30,412 nt of DNA, from contig JBAXFX010000005.1 in NCBI GenBank assembly GCA_037139695.1, positions 1-30,412 of the forward strand, given 5' to 3'. Under the pieces are notes generated by a model, which saw nothing but the letters and a program-made list of their open reading frames with translations, was not told the origin of the DNA and did no database searches. This document shows positions 23,885 through 30,412 of this stretch, in pieces. The stretch comes from JAAXTX01 sp037139695. GTDB taxonomy: Bacteria; Patescibacteriota; Minisyncoccia; Moranbacterales; UBA1568. Position numbers and translations under genes: made by a program. How positions within the stretch are numbered: the stretch's first letter is position 1; each line of letters begins with the position of its first letter.

Positions 23885-25357
23885 TCATTTCACCGGCTTG
23901 GTCGGAAGAAACTTCAGGAGCGGGGCGATATCGGAGTCTTCTAGAACGCCGAAGAGCCTGAGGATGCCGAAGTGAAGAAGGAAGAGAGTCGCTCCGGAAA
24001 TGATGAAGGAGAATGGGCCCTGTGGCAAGAGGCGGGCGAGCCCGATGAGCACGGCCGAAGACCCAAACGAAACGATCCAGAGTTTGAGCGGGATTCGCAC
24101 TTTGAAATGCCGGTCGGTGAAGGCGAGGATGCCGGTCATGAGGATGAAGGTGACGACGGTGGTGGCGACTGCCGACCCGACGATGCCGAAAGGCGGGATG
24201 AGAAAATAGTTGAGTGCGGCCGAGGCGACGAGCCCGACTCCGGAAACGTACATCGGAATCATGACCAGGCCCGCGCCGGAGATAGCGAACGCAAGGACAT
24301 AGAACACGGTCAGGAATCCGTTGCCGATGGCAAAGACGCTCATCGAGGCGGTCGCGTCGACATAGGCATGCCCGTAGAAGAGGCGGATGAACGGTCCCGC
24401 GTATGCGGACAGGAGCGTGACGGTCGGGAAGAGAACGAGCGCGAGCAACCGGAGGGATTTGTTCACGAGCGAGCGGGTTTCGGCCTCGTCGCGACTTGAT
24501 GATGTCTTGGATATCGCGGGGAGAAGAATGATTGTCAGGGCGTAGAAGAGGTAGTAGGGGATGTTTCCGACGGTGATGACCGCGTTATAGAGTCCGGTCC
24601 GATAATCGTCTTGGAGGAGCGCCTTCACAAGGAAGAGGTCGAGCGAGGTGATGAGCTGGTAGAACAGCATGAAGAGCGTCAGTGGCCAGGCGTAGTCGAG
24701 CAGTTTTTTTGCGGGAAAATCGATCGACTTCCTGTTCCGGACAGCGGGGAAGTACTTCCCTGTCCAGACGATATCGAAGATGACCGCTACCCCGAAGACG
24801 ACGAGTGGGGAAATGATGTATCCGGCAACCGCTCCTTGGACCCCGAAATACCAGGCCAAAAGGATGATGAAGGCCATCCGGGTGATCGAGCGGGTCGTCT
24901 TGAGAGCAGCCTGCAATCGGAAAAAATGCAGTCCGGTAAAATAGGAGAAATAGAACGAGGCGGCCGCGAATGAGGGGATGATGAGCGAGGAGAGCTGGAA
25001 GAGCGGTGTCAGACTCGGATCCTCGAGGAGTGCCGCGATAAACGGCGACGCGAGGAAAAATGCCGCCGTGACCGTTGCCATGATGCCCGTCTGAAGGAGG
25101 ATGGCCTTGCGCTTGATGCCGAGGATGCGGTCCGGATGCGTCTCGAAAATCTCCGCGAGATACTTCGACATCGCGGTCGGGATGCCGTTGCCGATGAGGA
25201 TGATGACGGTCGTCGTGAGGTTCACGATAAGGCCGTACCGGCCGTAGTCTGCCGGACCGAGCAACCGTCCGACGACGGAGTGAATGACGTACCCCGAGGC
25301 ATTGAAGATGATTTCGGAAATCGTGAGCCAGATAAGCGCTCGTGAAAAATTTTTCAT
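23885..25357 (-). CDS. Polysaccharide flippase, Wzx/MATE-like (oligosaccharide flippase family)
   Basis: 490 aa with about fourteen hydrophobic segments and little else, the usual size for Wzx or RfbX proteins of the MOP superfamily. The N-terminus SEIIFNASGYVIHSVVGRLLGPADYGRYGLIVNLTT shows the family pattern of an early helix, then G-R-x-L-G-P-x-x-Y-G. These proteins move undecaprenyl-linked glycan units across the membrane, so this is the likely exporter for the locus. It follows the dTMP-kinase-like gene by 19 bp and ends at a minus-strand terminator. The name is kept general because Wzx, MurJ-like and teichuronic-acid exporters look alike without an alignment. Confidence 0.86.
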   Translation of the reverse strand: MKNFSRALIWLTISEIIFNASGYVIHSVVGRLLGPADYGRYGLIVNLTTTVIILIGNGIPTAMSKYLAEIFETHPDRILGIKRKAILLQTGIMATVTAAFFLASPFIAALLEDPSLTPLFQLSSLIIPSFAAASFYFSYFTGLHFFRLQAALKTTRSITRMAFIILLAWYFGVQGAVAGYIISPLVVFGVAVIFDIVWTGKYFPAVRNRKSIDFPAKKLLDYAWPLTLFMLFYQLITSLDLFLVKALLQDDYRTGLYNAVITVGNIPYYLFYALTIILLPAISKTSSSRDEAETRSLVNKSLRLLALVLFPTVTLLSAYAGPFIRLFYGHAYVDATASMSVFAIGNGFLTVFYVLAFAISGAGLVMIPMYVSGVGLVASAALNYFLIPPFGIVGSAVATTVVTFILMTGILAFTDRHFKVRIPLKLWIVSFGSSAVLIGLARLLPQGPFSFIISGATLFLLHFGILRLFGVLEDSDIAPLLKFLPTKPVK

Positions 25358-25376
25358 GATGGTATTCGGCGATCGG

Positions 25377-25973
25377 TTACGGTTCGATGCTGCTCATGAC
25401 GGATAAGAACGTTTCCTCTTTCGTCTTGTCCGCATCGATGCGGATGAGGCCGAAGCGGTTCATATCGGCAAGGAAAAGGTCACGCTTCCTCGATACGTAT
25501 TCGATACCTTGTTCCGGCGCCCGATCGCGCTTCATGATCTCGTCGGGAGAGACGTCGAGAAAGATCGCGAAATCGGGCCGTGTAATCATCCGATCGAGAC
25601 GGTGAAAGGCTTTCGAACCGGAAAGATATTCGATATTCACGACCGAATCATAGAAATACCGGTCCGAGAGGAGAATATCCACCTTGTCTTTTTGAAGTGA
25701 TTTTACTAGAAGTCGAAATCGATATATGTCTATCACGAGAAACAGTTTTCGTAGGAGGAGTAAGTAAAGAGAGGTTTTTATAGAGGCTTTCTCGCTCCCG
25801 GGTGTGAACGTGTTTTTGCCTCCTACTTTTCTTTTCAGTCGGTTGGCGAGCGAGAACTCGACCGCATGAAAATACGCGACCTTTTTACCGTTCTTTTCGA
25901 AGTGTTCGCGGAGCAGTGTGAGCTGTGTGGATTTTCCGGACCCGTCGGTTCCGGAAAAGGTTATGAAGATCAT
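25377..25973 (-). CDS. Thymidylate kinase-like P-loop kinase
   Basis: 198 aa from ATG 25973 (MIFITFSGTDGSGKST). The open frame continues 43 codons upstream, but that segment is hydrophobic and foreign to the family. The P-loop GTDGSGKST is at 8-16; the DRY motif SDRYFYDS is at 103-110; DFAIFLDVSPDEIMKRD (about 131-147) precedes the lid region. dTMP kinase makes dTDP from dTMP and ATP. The middle (40-90) departs from the standard enzyme and the usual FxREPGGT motif is missing, so it could be a kinase of another small substrate. Divergent dTMP-kinase-like genes are often seen beside glycan genes; dTDP-sugar supply is a possible link. It is the first gene of a leftward pair with the flippase. 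Confidence 0.75.
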   Translation of the reverse strand: MIFITFSGTDGSGKSTQLTLLREHFEKNGKKVAYFHAVEFSLANRLKRKVGGKNTFTPGSEKASIKTSLYLLLLRKLFLVIDIYRFRLLVKSLQKDKVDILLSDRYFYDSVVNIEYLSGSKAFHRLDRMITRPDFAIFLDVSPDEIMKRDRAPEQGIEYVSRKRDLFLADMNRFGLIRIDADKTKEETFLSVMSSIEP

Positions 25974-26072
25974 GTGAGAAGAAACAAAAATAGGGAATCT
26001 GACGTATCCGATCGAAAATTCGAAATAAAAACGCTTGAAATAGGCAAATCCTATCCATAGGGTATCAGAAAA

Positions 26073-26081
26073 TGGTACAAT
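26073..26081 (+). promoter_or_regulatory. Putative extended -10 promoter of the ligase gene
   Basis: TGGTACAAT is a TGn extended -10 with 5 of 6 matches to TATAAT. Transcription would begin near 26088, 18 nt before ATG 26106. No clear -35 or Shine-Dalgarno site is seen. Confidence 0.4.
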
Positions 26082-26105
26082 AGGCAATATGATGAGTGTC
26101 AATTT

Positions 26106-27671
26106 ATGAATCGGTTGACAAGATACGCAGATACTCTTTTTTTCCTGTTTCTTTTCGTACTGCCGTTTCAGACGGTGTATTTATGGCGCGAACCGATGGT
26201 TGGCAGTGCGAAGTGGCAGTATGGGACCATTGGGATATATTTATCCTCAATCATATTGGCGGTCGCGATCATGATCGGAGCGATTTTGAAGGTGAAAATG
26301 TCGAAGAAGGAGCGTATCGGTGTCAGGATGAATAATCTCTGGCGCGAGCGGAAGACTGATGCATTTCTGCTTCTGTTTGTCCTGTGGTCGGGGCTTTCGA
26401 TACTGTGGGCACGGGATACGCTTCTTGCCGGGTATACCTTTATGAAGATCCTGCTCGCCGCGGATGCGTTCATCATGACACGGGATATGGTGCGACGGGG
26501 AAAGATGAGACAGATTGTTTCTGTGCTTTTCGTGGCGGCAATGATCCAGTCGGTCATCGGTATCGGGCAATTCCTGACGCAGGAGACGTTTTCTTCGACG
26601 CTTCTCGGGACGAGCACATATGAATCGTGGCAGTCGGGGACGTCGGTACTGAAGAATGACACGGGCCGGTTCCTGCGAGCGTATGGCACCTTTCCGCACC
26701 CGAATATGTACGGGTTGTTCCTTGCGGTGGTTCTGTTGATAGTAACTGAGCGGATTGATTCCTTTGTTCTCACCCCTCAGTCTCGCAGACTCGACAGCTC
26801 CCCTCCGAAAGGGGAGCGGGCCACCTTAAATATTTGCAACTATAATACATTAACATGGCTTGGAATAATTTTGCCGCCTCCTCTTTGTGAGGGGAGGATT
26901 GAGGAAGAGTACATTTCGAAGAAGCAAGCATTTTGCAATCGAATTGTAATTCTCTTCGGTATCCTTATCATTCTTCTCGGCCTCATCCTTTCCTTCTCGC
27001 GTCTCGCGTGGGGAGGATTCGCGCTCGGGTTTATCTTTCTTGCATGGCGATCACTTTCGAATACATGTTTTTGCCATCCCGGGCTCGACCCGGGATCCAA
27101 GAAAGAAAGTATTGAGGATTCCGGCTCAAAGGCCGGAATGACATGGAAATACCCGCTTGCCATTTTTGCGACCGTTATCATTGCAACGGCGATATTTACG
27201 GGTATTTTGCGCGAGACCGTCTTTCCTCGTTTCGACGGGGGAGTCGTCGATAGGGAAGGTTCGGTCGTCGATCGGATGTCGACCTATCGCGACGCTTTCC
27301 AAATCGTCCGTGCCCATCCCTTCCTCGGCGTCGGTGCGGGAAACGAGACGGCGGAACTGATTCGTCTTTCTCCCGGCCGACCGATCTGGGATATCCAACC
27401 CGCACACGATGTCCCACTTCTCATCCTGTCCGAGCTCGGTATCCCGGGATTCGTATTTTCACTGTGTTTTTTCTGGTTCCTTCTGTCGTCAATCATGAAA
27501 AAAAAAGGGATATCGAACACCGGGAAATCCCTTGCCATCGCCGTCCTTCCGTCCATTCTTCCGAGCCTTCTTCTCGATCACTTCCTGTGGGACTCCAACT
27601 TCGGACTTCTGTTTTTGTTCGTTTTGCTCGGACTGACATTCGATACGAAACATAACTTAAAGAAGCCATAA
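26106..27671 (+). CDS. O-antigen ligase / Wzy-like membrane protein with in-frame repeat insertions
   Basis: 521 aa with about ten to twelve membrane segments. The Wzy_C-type region is at about 380-455: STYRDAFQIVRAHPFLGVGAGNE, then PAHDVPLLILSELGIPGF, matching the R...HPxxGxGxG and H-N/D-xxLxxxxExGxxG motifs of WaaL and Wzy enzymes. These join or polymerise undecaprenyl-linked glycans outside the membrane. Two stretches do not belong to the family: residues about 222-270 (LTPQSRRLDSSPPKGE and PPPLCEGRIEEE) and about 322-346 (CHPGLDPGSKKESIEDSGSK then AGMT). Both are encoded by palindromic repeats described separately, and both keep the frame. Without them the protein would be near 445 aa, the usual length. 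It stands alone on the plus strand, divergent from the kinase. Ligase and polymerase cannot be told apart here. Confidence 0.82.
   Translation: MNRLTRYADTLFFLFLFVLPFQTVYLWREPMVGSAKWQYGTIGIYLSSIILAVAIMIGAILKVKMSKKERIGVRMNNLWRERKTDAFLLLFVLWSGLSILWARDTLLAGYTFMKILLAADAFIMTRDMVRRGKMRQIVSVLFVAAMIQSVIGIGQFLTQETFSSTLLGTSTYESWQSGTSVLKNDTGRFLRAYGTFPHPNMYGLFLAVVLLIVTERIDSFVLTPQSRRLDSSPPKGERATLNICNYNTLTWLGIILPPPLCEGRIEEEYISKKQAFCNRIVILFGILIILLGLILSFSRLAWGGFALGFIFLAWRSLSNTCFCHPGLDPGSKKESIEDSGSKAGMTWKYPLAIFATVIIATAIFTGILRETVFPRFDGGVVDREGSVVDRMSTYRDAFQIVRAHPFLGVGAGNETAELIRLSPGRPIWDIQPAHDVPLLILSELGIPGFVFSLCFFWFLLSSIMKKKGISNTGKSLAIAVLPSILPSLLLDHFLWDSNFGLLFLFVLLGLTFDTKHNLKKP
26771..26910 (+). repeat. Intragenic palindromic repeat pair A/B within the ligase gene
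   Basis: Part A has AGTCT/AGACT (26779-26791) and the perfect 8-bp stem GCTCCCCT/AGGGGAGC (26797-26804 with 26810-26817). Part B has CCTCC/GGAGG (26877-26881 with 26893-26897). They flank an AT-rich stretch (26821-26870). The composition contrasts with the surrounding coding sequence. The translated peptide is Pro/Ser/Gly-rich and hydrophilic. Confidence 0.7.
27071..27141 (+). repeat. Intragenic double-hairpin repeat C (CHPGLDPGS type) within the ligase gene
   Basis: Two perfect 8-bp stems occur in tandem: ATCCCGGG/CCCGGGAT (27076-27083 with 27089-27096) and ATTCCGGC/GCCGGAAT (27118-27125 with 27132-27139). Read in frame it gives the peptide CHPGLDPGS...SKAGMT, which I recognise as a common product of a dispersed palindromic repeat in alphaproteobacteria, Rickettsiales and CPR genomes. 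Confidence 0.82.
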
Positions 27672-27685
27672 TTCGTATCGTGGCA

Positions 27686-27713
27686 TTGACATTTTTGTTT
27701 AATGAAGTATCAT
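27686..27713 (+). promoter_or_regulatory. Strong sigma70-type promoter of the 231-aa orphan gene
   Basis: A perfect TTGACA (27686-27691) and TATCAT (27708-27713, 5 of 6) are 16 bp apart. Transcription would start near 27720, leaving a 70-nt leader. This excludes the GTG at 27680 as the gene start. Confidence 0.6.
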
Positions 27714-27790
27714 CCAAAGTCATTGGTCAGGCTGATGATCGCCAACATTCCCGGCGCGAAAGGGAAATCGTTCACTTAACAGGAGAAGAA

Positions 27791-28486
27791 ATGGCAACTG
27801 ATAGGGTTGACATCGTGGGGACGAATGGAATTTCGGCTTCGCAAATGAGTGAGTTTTTCAGACTTGCAAATATACCTGGCAGTCATATCAACCACGATAC
27901 GATCCAGGCTCTCATCGAGAAACGGAATCCATTCGGCAATGGAGAAGGACGCTCAATCCTTAAGGAATCAAATCTCCTTAAACCAGTTTCATGCGCGACT
28001 GTCCCGAAGAGAACGGAATCGTTTACCGCAGAGCGGTGGTATCAGGGCCGCAAGGGGCTCTATGTCTCTGGCTCCTTCGCTTATTGTTTCGACCTTCGCG
28101 CCAGGAAGTTGGTGACTTCGGCTCCCGAGCGGCTCTACGTCGCTTCGCTTCTCAAAGCGAATGCGTACGATCGGGACATACGCAAGGAATTGCCGGAAAA
28201 TCATCTATCCACACTCGAAGACATCGCGGCGCTCATCGAAGCACAGCCAGATGGGAAGTCAGGCATCCTCCTTACTAATGGCTATATGAATATCTTCTAC
28301 GTTGAGGGTAAAAATGGTAAAGTGTTCGCGGTGTCTGCCTACTGGTGCACCGACGTTCGCGCGTGGCGCGTCGACGACTGGATGCTTGACATGTTTTGCG
28401 ACGGGAATTGGAATGCCGACCATTTTGGCGACTGGAATTGGTATGCCGGCCATCAGGTTCTCTGTCCCAGCAACGCGGTACTTTGA
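27791..28486 (+). CDS. Hypothetical Trp/Gly-rich protein (recurrent CPR-type orphan family)
   Basis: 231 aa. AGGAG lies 5 bases before ATG 27791, which decides the start against the upstream in-frame GTG at 27680. The core is WYQGRKGLYVSGSFAYCFDL (83-102), SAPERLYVASLLKANAYDRD (110-129), then LSTLEDIAALIEAQPDGKSG and ILLTNGYMNIFYVEG. The C-terminus (183-220) is rich in Trp, Asp and Gly and holds a tandem 10-residue repeat (DGNWNADHFG then DWNWYAGHQV). I recall similar proteins in many CPR genomes, with variable Trp/Gly tails, but no known function. There is no membrane helix or signal peptide. The gene has its own strong promoter and terminator, so it is an independent unit, unusual among its tightly packed neighbours. 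Confidence 0.75.
   Translation: MATDRVDIVGTNGISASQMSEFFRLANIPGSHINHDTIQALIEKRNPFGNGEGRSILKESNLLKPVSCATVPKRTESFTAERWYQGRKGLYVSGSFAYCFDLRARKLVTSAPERLYVASLLKANAYDRDIRKELPENHLSTLEDIAALIEAQPDGKSGILLTNGYMNIFYVEGKNGKVFAVSAYWCTDVRAWRVDDWMLDMFCDGNWNADHFGDWNWYAGHQVLCPSNAVL
28398..28456 (+). repeat. 30-bp tandem duplication in the 3' end of the Trp-rich gene
   Basis: Two units with a 30-bp period begin at 28398 and 28428. Both contain GGAATTGGWATGCCGRCCAT and differ at a few bases. The period is a multiple of three, so the protein gains a 10-residue repeat without frameshift. Confidence 0.75.
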
Positions 28487-28506
28487 ACCTTGAACCCTCG
28501 GCCAAC

Positions 28507-28537
28507 GGACCCTTGGAAATTTCCCGGGGTCCTTTTT
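28507..28537 (+). terminator. Rho-independent terminator after the Trp-rich gene
   Basis: GGACCC (28507-28512) pairs with GGGTCC (28527-28532), the inner GGAAATTTCC adds a further pairing, and TTTTT follows. It starts 20 bp after the stop. Confidence 0.8.
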
Positions 28538-28569
28538 ATATTCGCAATTCTCAACGCGCCATTCAACCG

Positions 28570-30030
28570 TCAGTACATGATCACCGCCACCGGCTGCAGC
28601 TTGGCGACCGGATGGACGATGTCGTTACGTACGACGCTCTCGATGACGGCATCGGCATTCTTATAGTGGGCGCTGTCCTGTTCGATCACCTTGGAGGAGC
28701 GGCCGTTGTAGAGGCGCACGCCACGGGTCGCGAGCTTGGCGTCGAGCTCTTCGCGGCTTGCCGGTACGATGGATTCAGCCGCCACTTTCGGCTTGCCGGC
28801 ACCGTGATTGCACGAGAAGAACGAGGATTCGTTGCCGTCGGTACCCACGCACAGGTAACCGTCCGTCGACATGGAGGTCGGTATGAAGGCCGGCTCGCCG
28901 GTCTCGCGAAAGGTGGGATGATCCGCCATTCGGGTCGGTCCGTACGCGCGGCTCGTGCCGTTCCGATGGATCCAGGCGCTCTTGCCATAGTGCTCTTCCT
29001 CGGACACGAGGATATGCGGCATATCGTAGACAAGCTCGAATCCGGGGTCGCGGCCGAGGACTTCCTTGATCGTCTGCGACACGTTGTGCGCGATGATGGC
29101 GCGGTTCGCATGGGCGAAGTTCGAGCAGGCATTGCGTGCCTCCATGTACATCTTTCCGTCCTCGCCGTCGCCATCGAACGTGAACAATTCCTCCTTGGTA
29201 CCGAAGTCGAAGTCTTTGATCTTTTTCGCGATGGCGTCTATGACATGCTTACGCTTCGTGAAAAACGTCATCCGTCCGAGCCATGCCATGAAGGCCTGTG
29301 AAAGGTGTTCGCGTTTCTTGGCCGTGTACATATACATCGTGTATTGGCCGAGGATGCCGGAGCCGCAGTGGACCATGAAGACGTACTGACCTTTCCGTAT
29401 TCCGAGTTTTTCCGCAAGCACCGGATCCGGAAGGTCGGTCACTTTCATGAGGTCGAGGAAATGATTGCCGGCGGCGCCGAGTATGCCCGAGCGGAACTTC
29501 GCGAAGAAGAGAAACAGTCGCGGGATGACCTCGTAGATCTTCTGCTTGGAGACTTCTTCGCCGAAAAAGTTTCCCCGATCGAGCGAGTTCTCTTTCTCGA
29601 ATTCGGTCTCGATGCCGAGGTAGTCGACGGCCGCGCCGATGCCCTTGCGGCAGATGTCTACGATGACACGATAAGGGAGGACCGTGCCGACGAGCGCCTT
29701 GGTCGGAACCCGGTCCACGAGCGCGTTGAACAATTTATCGATATCCTCGGCTGACAGGTCGTCTTCGGTCATGTTCGTCCGGACGAGGCGCATGCCGCAG
29801 GCCGGGTCGGTATCGTTCACCTGCGGGAGGATGTGCTTTTCGGAGGCGACCGTCGTGCCGGTTGCGTTCTTGCGGCCCGGTTTGGAATGGACGTCCGCCA
29901 TCGCGGCGACATGCCGAAACAGACCGTCATTACTTGCGACGCCTTCGAGTTGGGCAAGGGTGCTCTCGGCCGGCAGGAGCTCGTCTTGCACGTGAAAAAC
30001 GACCGGTATCTTCATTCGGTCGGTTTTCAT
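28570..30030 (-). CDS. rtcB: RtcB-family RNA ligase (divergent)
   Basis: 486 aa from ATG 30030, which has AGGAG four bases upstream; longer in-frame starts at 30153 and 30075 lack this. Every RtcB metal and catalytic position is visible: AMADVHSKPG near 43-52; DPACGM (Asp75 and Cys78, equal to the DIGCGM box); AAGNHF (His190); VHCGSG (His221); SNFAHANR (303-310); YDMPH (His339); HRNGTSRA; and SCNHGAGK (His409, the guanylylated residue). RtcB joins RNA 2',3'-cyclic phosphate or 3'-phosphate to 5'-OH using GTP and Mn2+, in tRNA splicing or RNA repair. Differences from the standard enzyme are DPAC for DIGC, HCGSGILG for HxGSRGLG (Arg lost) and a Lys in place of Arg after HGAG. No archease or RtcA gene is nearby. 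It is leftward and unrelated to the glycan genes. Confidence 0.88.
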   Translation of the reverse strand: MKTDRMKIPVVFHVQDELLPAESTLAQLEGVASNDGLFRHVAAMADVHSKPGRKNATGTTVASEKHILPQVNDTDPACGMRLVRTNMTEDDLSAEDIDKLFNALVDRVPTKALVGTVLPYRVIVDICRKGIGAAVDYLGIETEFEKENSLDRGNFFGEEVSKQKIYEVIPRLFLFFAKFRSGILGAAGNHFLDLMKVTDLPDPVLAEKLGIRKGQYVFMVHCGSGILGQYTMYMYTAKKREHLSQAFMAWLGRMTFFTKRKHVIDAIAKKIKDFDFGTKEELFTFDGDGEDGKMYMEARNACSNFAHANRAIIAHNVSQTIKEVLGRDPGFELVYDMPHILVSEEEHYGKSAWIHRNGTSRAYGPTRMADHPTFRETGEPAFIPTSMSTDGYLCVGTDGNESSFFSCNHGAGKPKVAAESIVPASREELDAKLATRGVRLYNGRSSKVIEQDSAHYKNADAVIESVVRNDIVHPVAKLQPVAVIMY

Positions 30031-30175
30031 CTCGCTCCTGAAGTCGGTGATTTTTGTGAAATTTTCCTTTATCATAGGCGAATATAAGAAATGGAAACGA
30101 AAAGCCGGCCCGGTTTCCACATCAAGGATACCGTAAAAACGGCATTTTGTCATGCTTGGATGCCGGATTCCGATC

Positions 30176-30412
30176 TAAGTATCTATCTCAAATCTCACCG
30201 CGATAATAAGGAAAAAAAACCGCTTGCCGGCTGAAATCCGAAAATTTCGGCTGCAAATCATTCAAAAATCGTCAGGTTACGACAGCGGGATCCTCATCTC
30301 CTTCGGATACCCGTCCTCATTTTTCACCCAGAGGGTGACCAACCTCTGGTTGGCGCTCCAACGAAATTTTCGGATTTACAGCTCGACATGAGATTTGAGA
30401 TAGATACTAAGA
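30176..30412 (-). repeat. MITE-like repeat element copy 3 (inverted, expanded)
   Basis: The reverse complement matches copy 2 at both ends: the same terminal repeats, the same inner CCGAAAATTTCG arms and the same CTGTCGTAACCTGACGA core. It is about 46 bp longer because of two internal additions. One of them (about 30325-30361) forms hairpins: CCAGAGG/CCTCTGG (30328-30334 with 30343-30349), or alternatively CCAAC/GTTGG (30339-30353), plus TTGG/CCAA (30350-30361). The element appears to end at 30410-30412, right at the window edge. It lies upstream of rtcB. Confidence 0.8.

Noticed and set aside
25974..26102. N-terminal 43-residue extension of the kinase gene
   Set aside because: The extension is hydrophobic, precedes the beta1-P-loop where the family normally begins, and overlaps the promoter region of the divergent gene.
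26771..27141. Possible CRISPR or frameshift damage in the ligase gene
   Set aside because: The hairpins are of different families, not regularly spaced direct repeats, and the reading frame is intact from end to end.
28396..29301. 301-aa plus-strand frame opposite rtcB
   Set aside because: It runs antisense to conserved RtcB motifs, crosses the terminator at 28507-28537 and shows no family features.
1..30412. tRNA or rRNA genes
   Set aside because: I saw no cloverleaf with a GGTTCGA-type T-arm and matching acceptor stem, and no rRNA-like stretch; nearly all of the window is accounted for by coding sequence and repeats.

Overview
The window looks like part of a chromosome from an uncultivated bacterium, most likely Candidatus Patescibacteria (CPR). 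That is inference from several signs: dense gene packing with 1-10 bp gaps and overlaps, few recognisable Shine-Dalgarno sites, many multi-spanning GT-C type glycosyltransferases, a Trp/Gly-rich orphan protein of a type I associate with CPR genomes, and intragenic palindromic repeats encoding the CHPGLDPGS...AGMT peptide. UGA acts as a stop (standard code). Nothing in the window gives species-level identity.

Layout: (1) 1-85 is the right end of a repeat element. (2) asnB (114-2015) and a flippase-like LPG_synthase_TM protein (2012-3007) run rightward and overlap by 4 bp. (3) A leftward four-gene operon (9450 to 2976) encodes two GT-C enzymes, a secreted GH28 polygalacturonase-like protein with its catalytic residues, and an ALG10-like glucosyltransferase. 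(4) From a shared divergent promoter region (9451-9659), a rightward eight-gene run (9660-21849) encodes seven GT-C-like membrane proteins and... more exactly six members of one paralogous family plus one 716-aa YfhO-like protein; the seventh member of the family is the leftward 5843-7588 gene. (5) A small orphan gene (22068-22649) ends at a good terminator that abuts a complete repeat element copy (22694-22882). (6) An orphan gene (23013-23699), then a leftward Wzx-type flippase and a dTMP-kinase-like gene, then a rightward O-antigen-ligase-like gene carrying in-frame palindromic insertions. (7) A stand-alone orphan gene with its own consensus promoter and terminator (27791-28486), a divergent rtcB (leftward), and an inverted repeat-element copy at the right end (30176-30412).

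Taken together, most of the window is a cell-surface glycan locus. GT-C enzymes normally use polyprenyl-phosphate sugars outside the membrane. A Wzx flippase, a WaaL/Wzy-like ligase or polymerase, a secreted uronic-acid-type glycosidase and an AsnB amidotransferase fit assembly, trimming and possible amidation of an exported polysaccharide or glycoprotein. No nucleotide-sugar synthesis genes are present here. The most unusual points are the seven-member paralogous GT-C set with a recurring cysteine pair, the MITE-like element that brackets the locus, and the palindromes tolerated inside the ligase gene.
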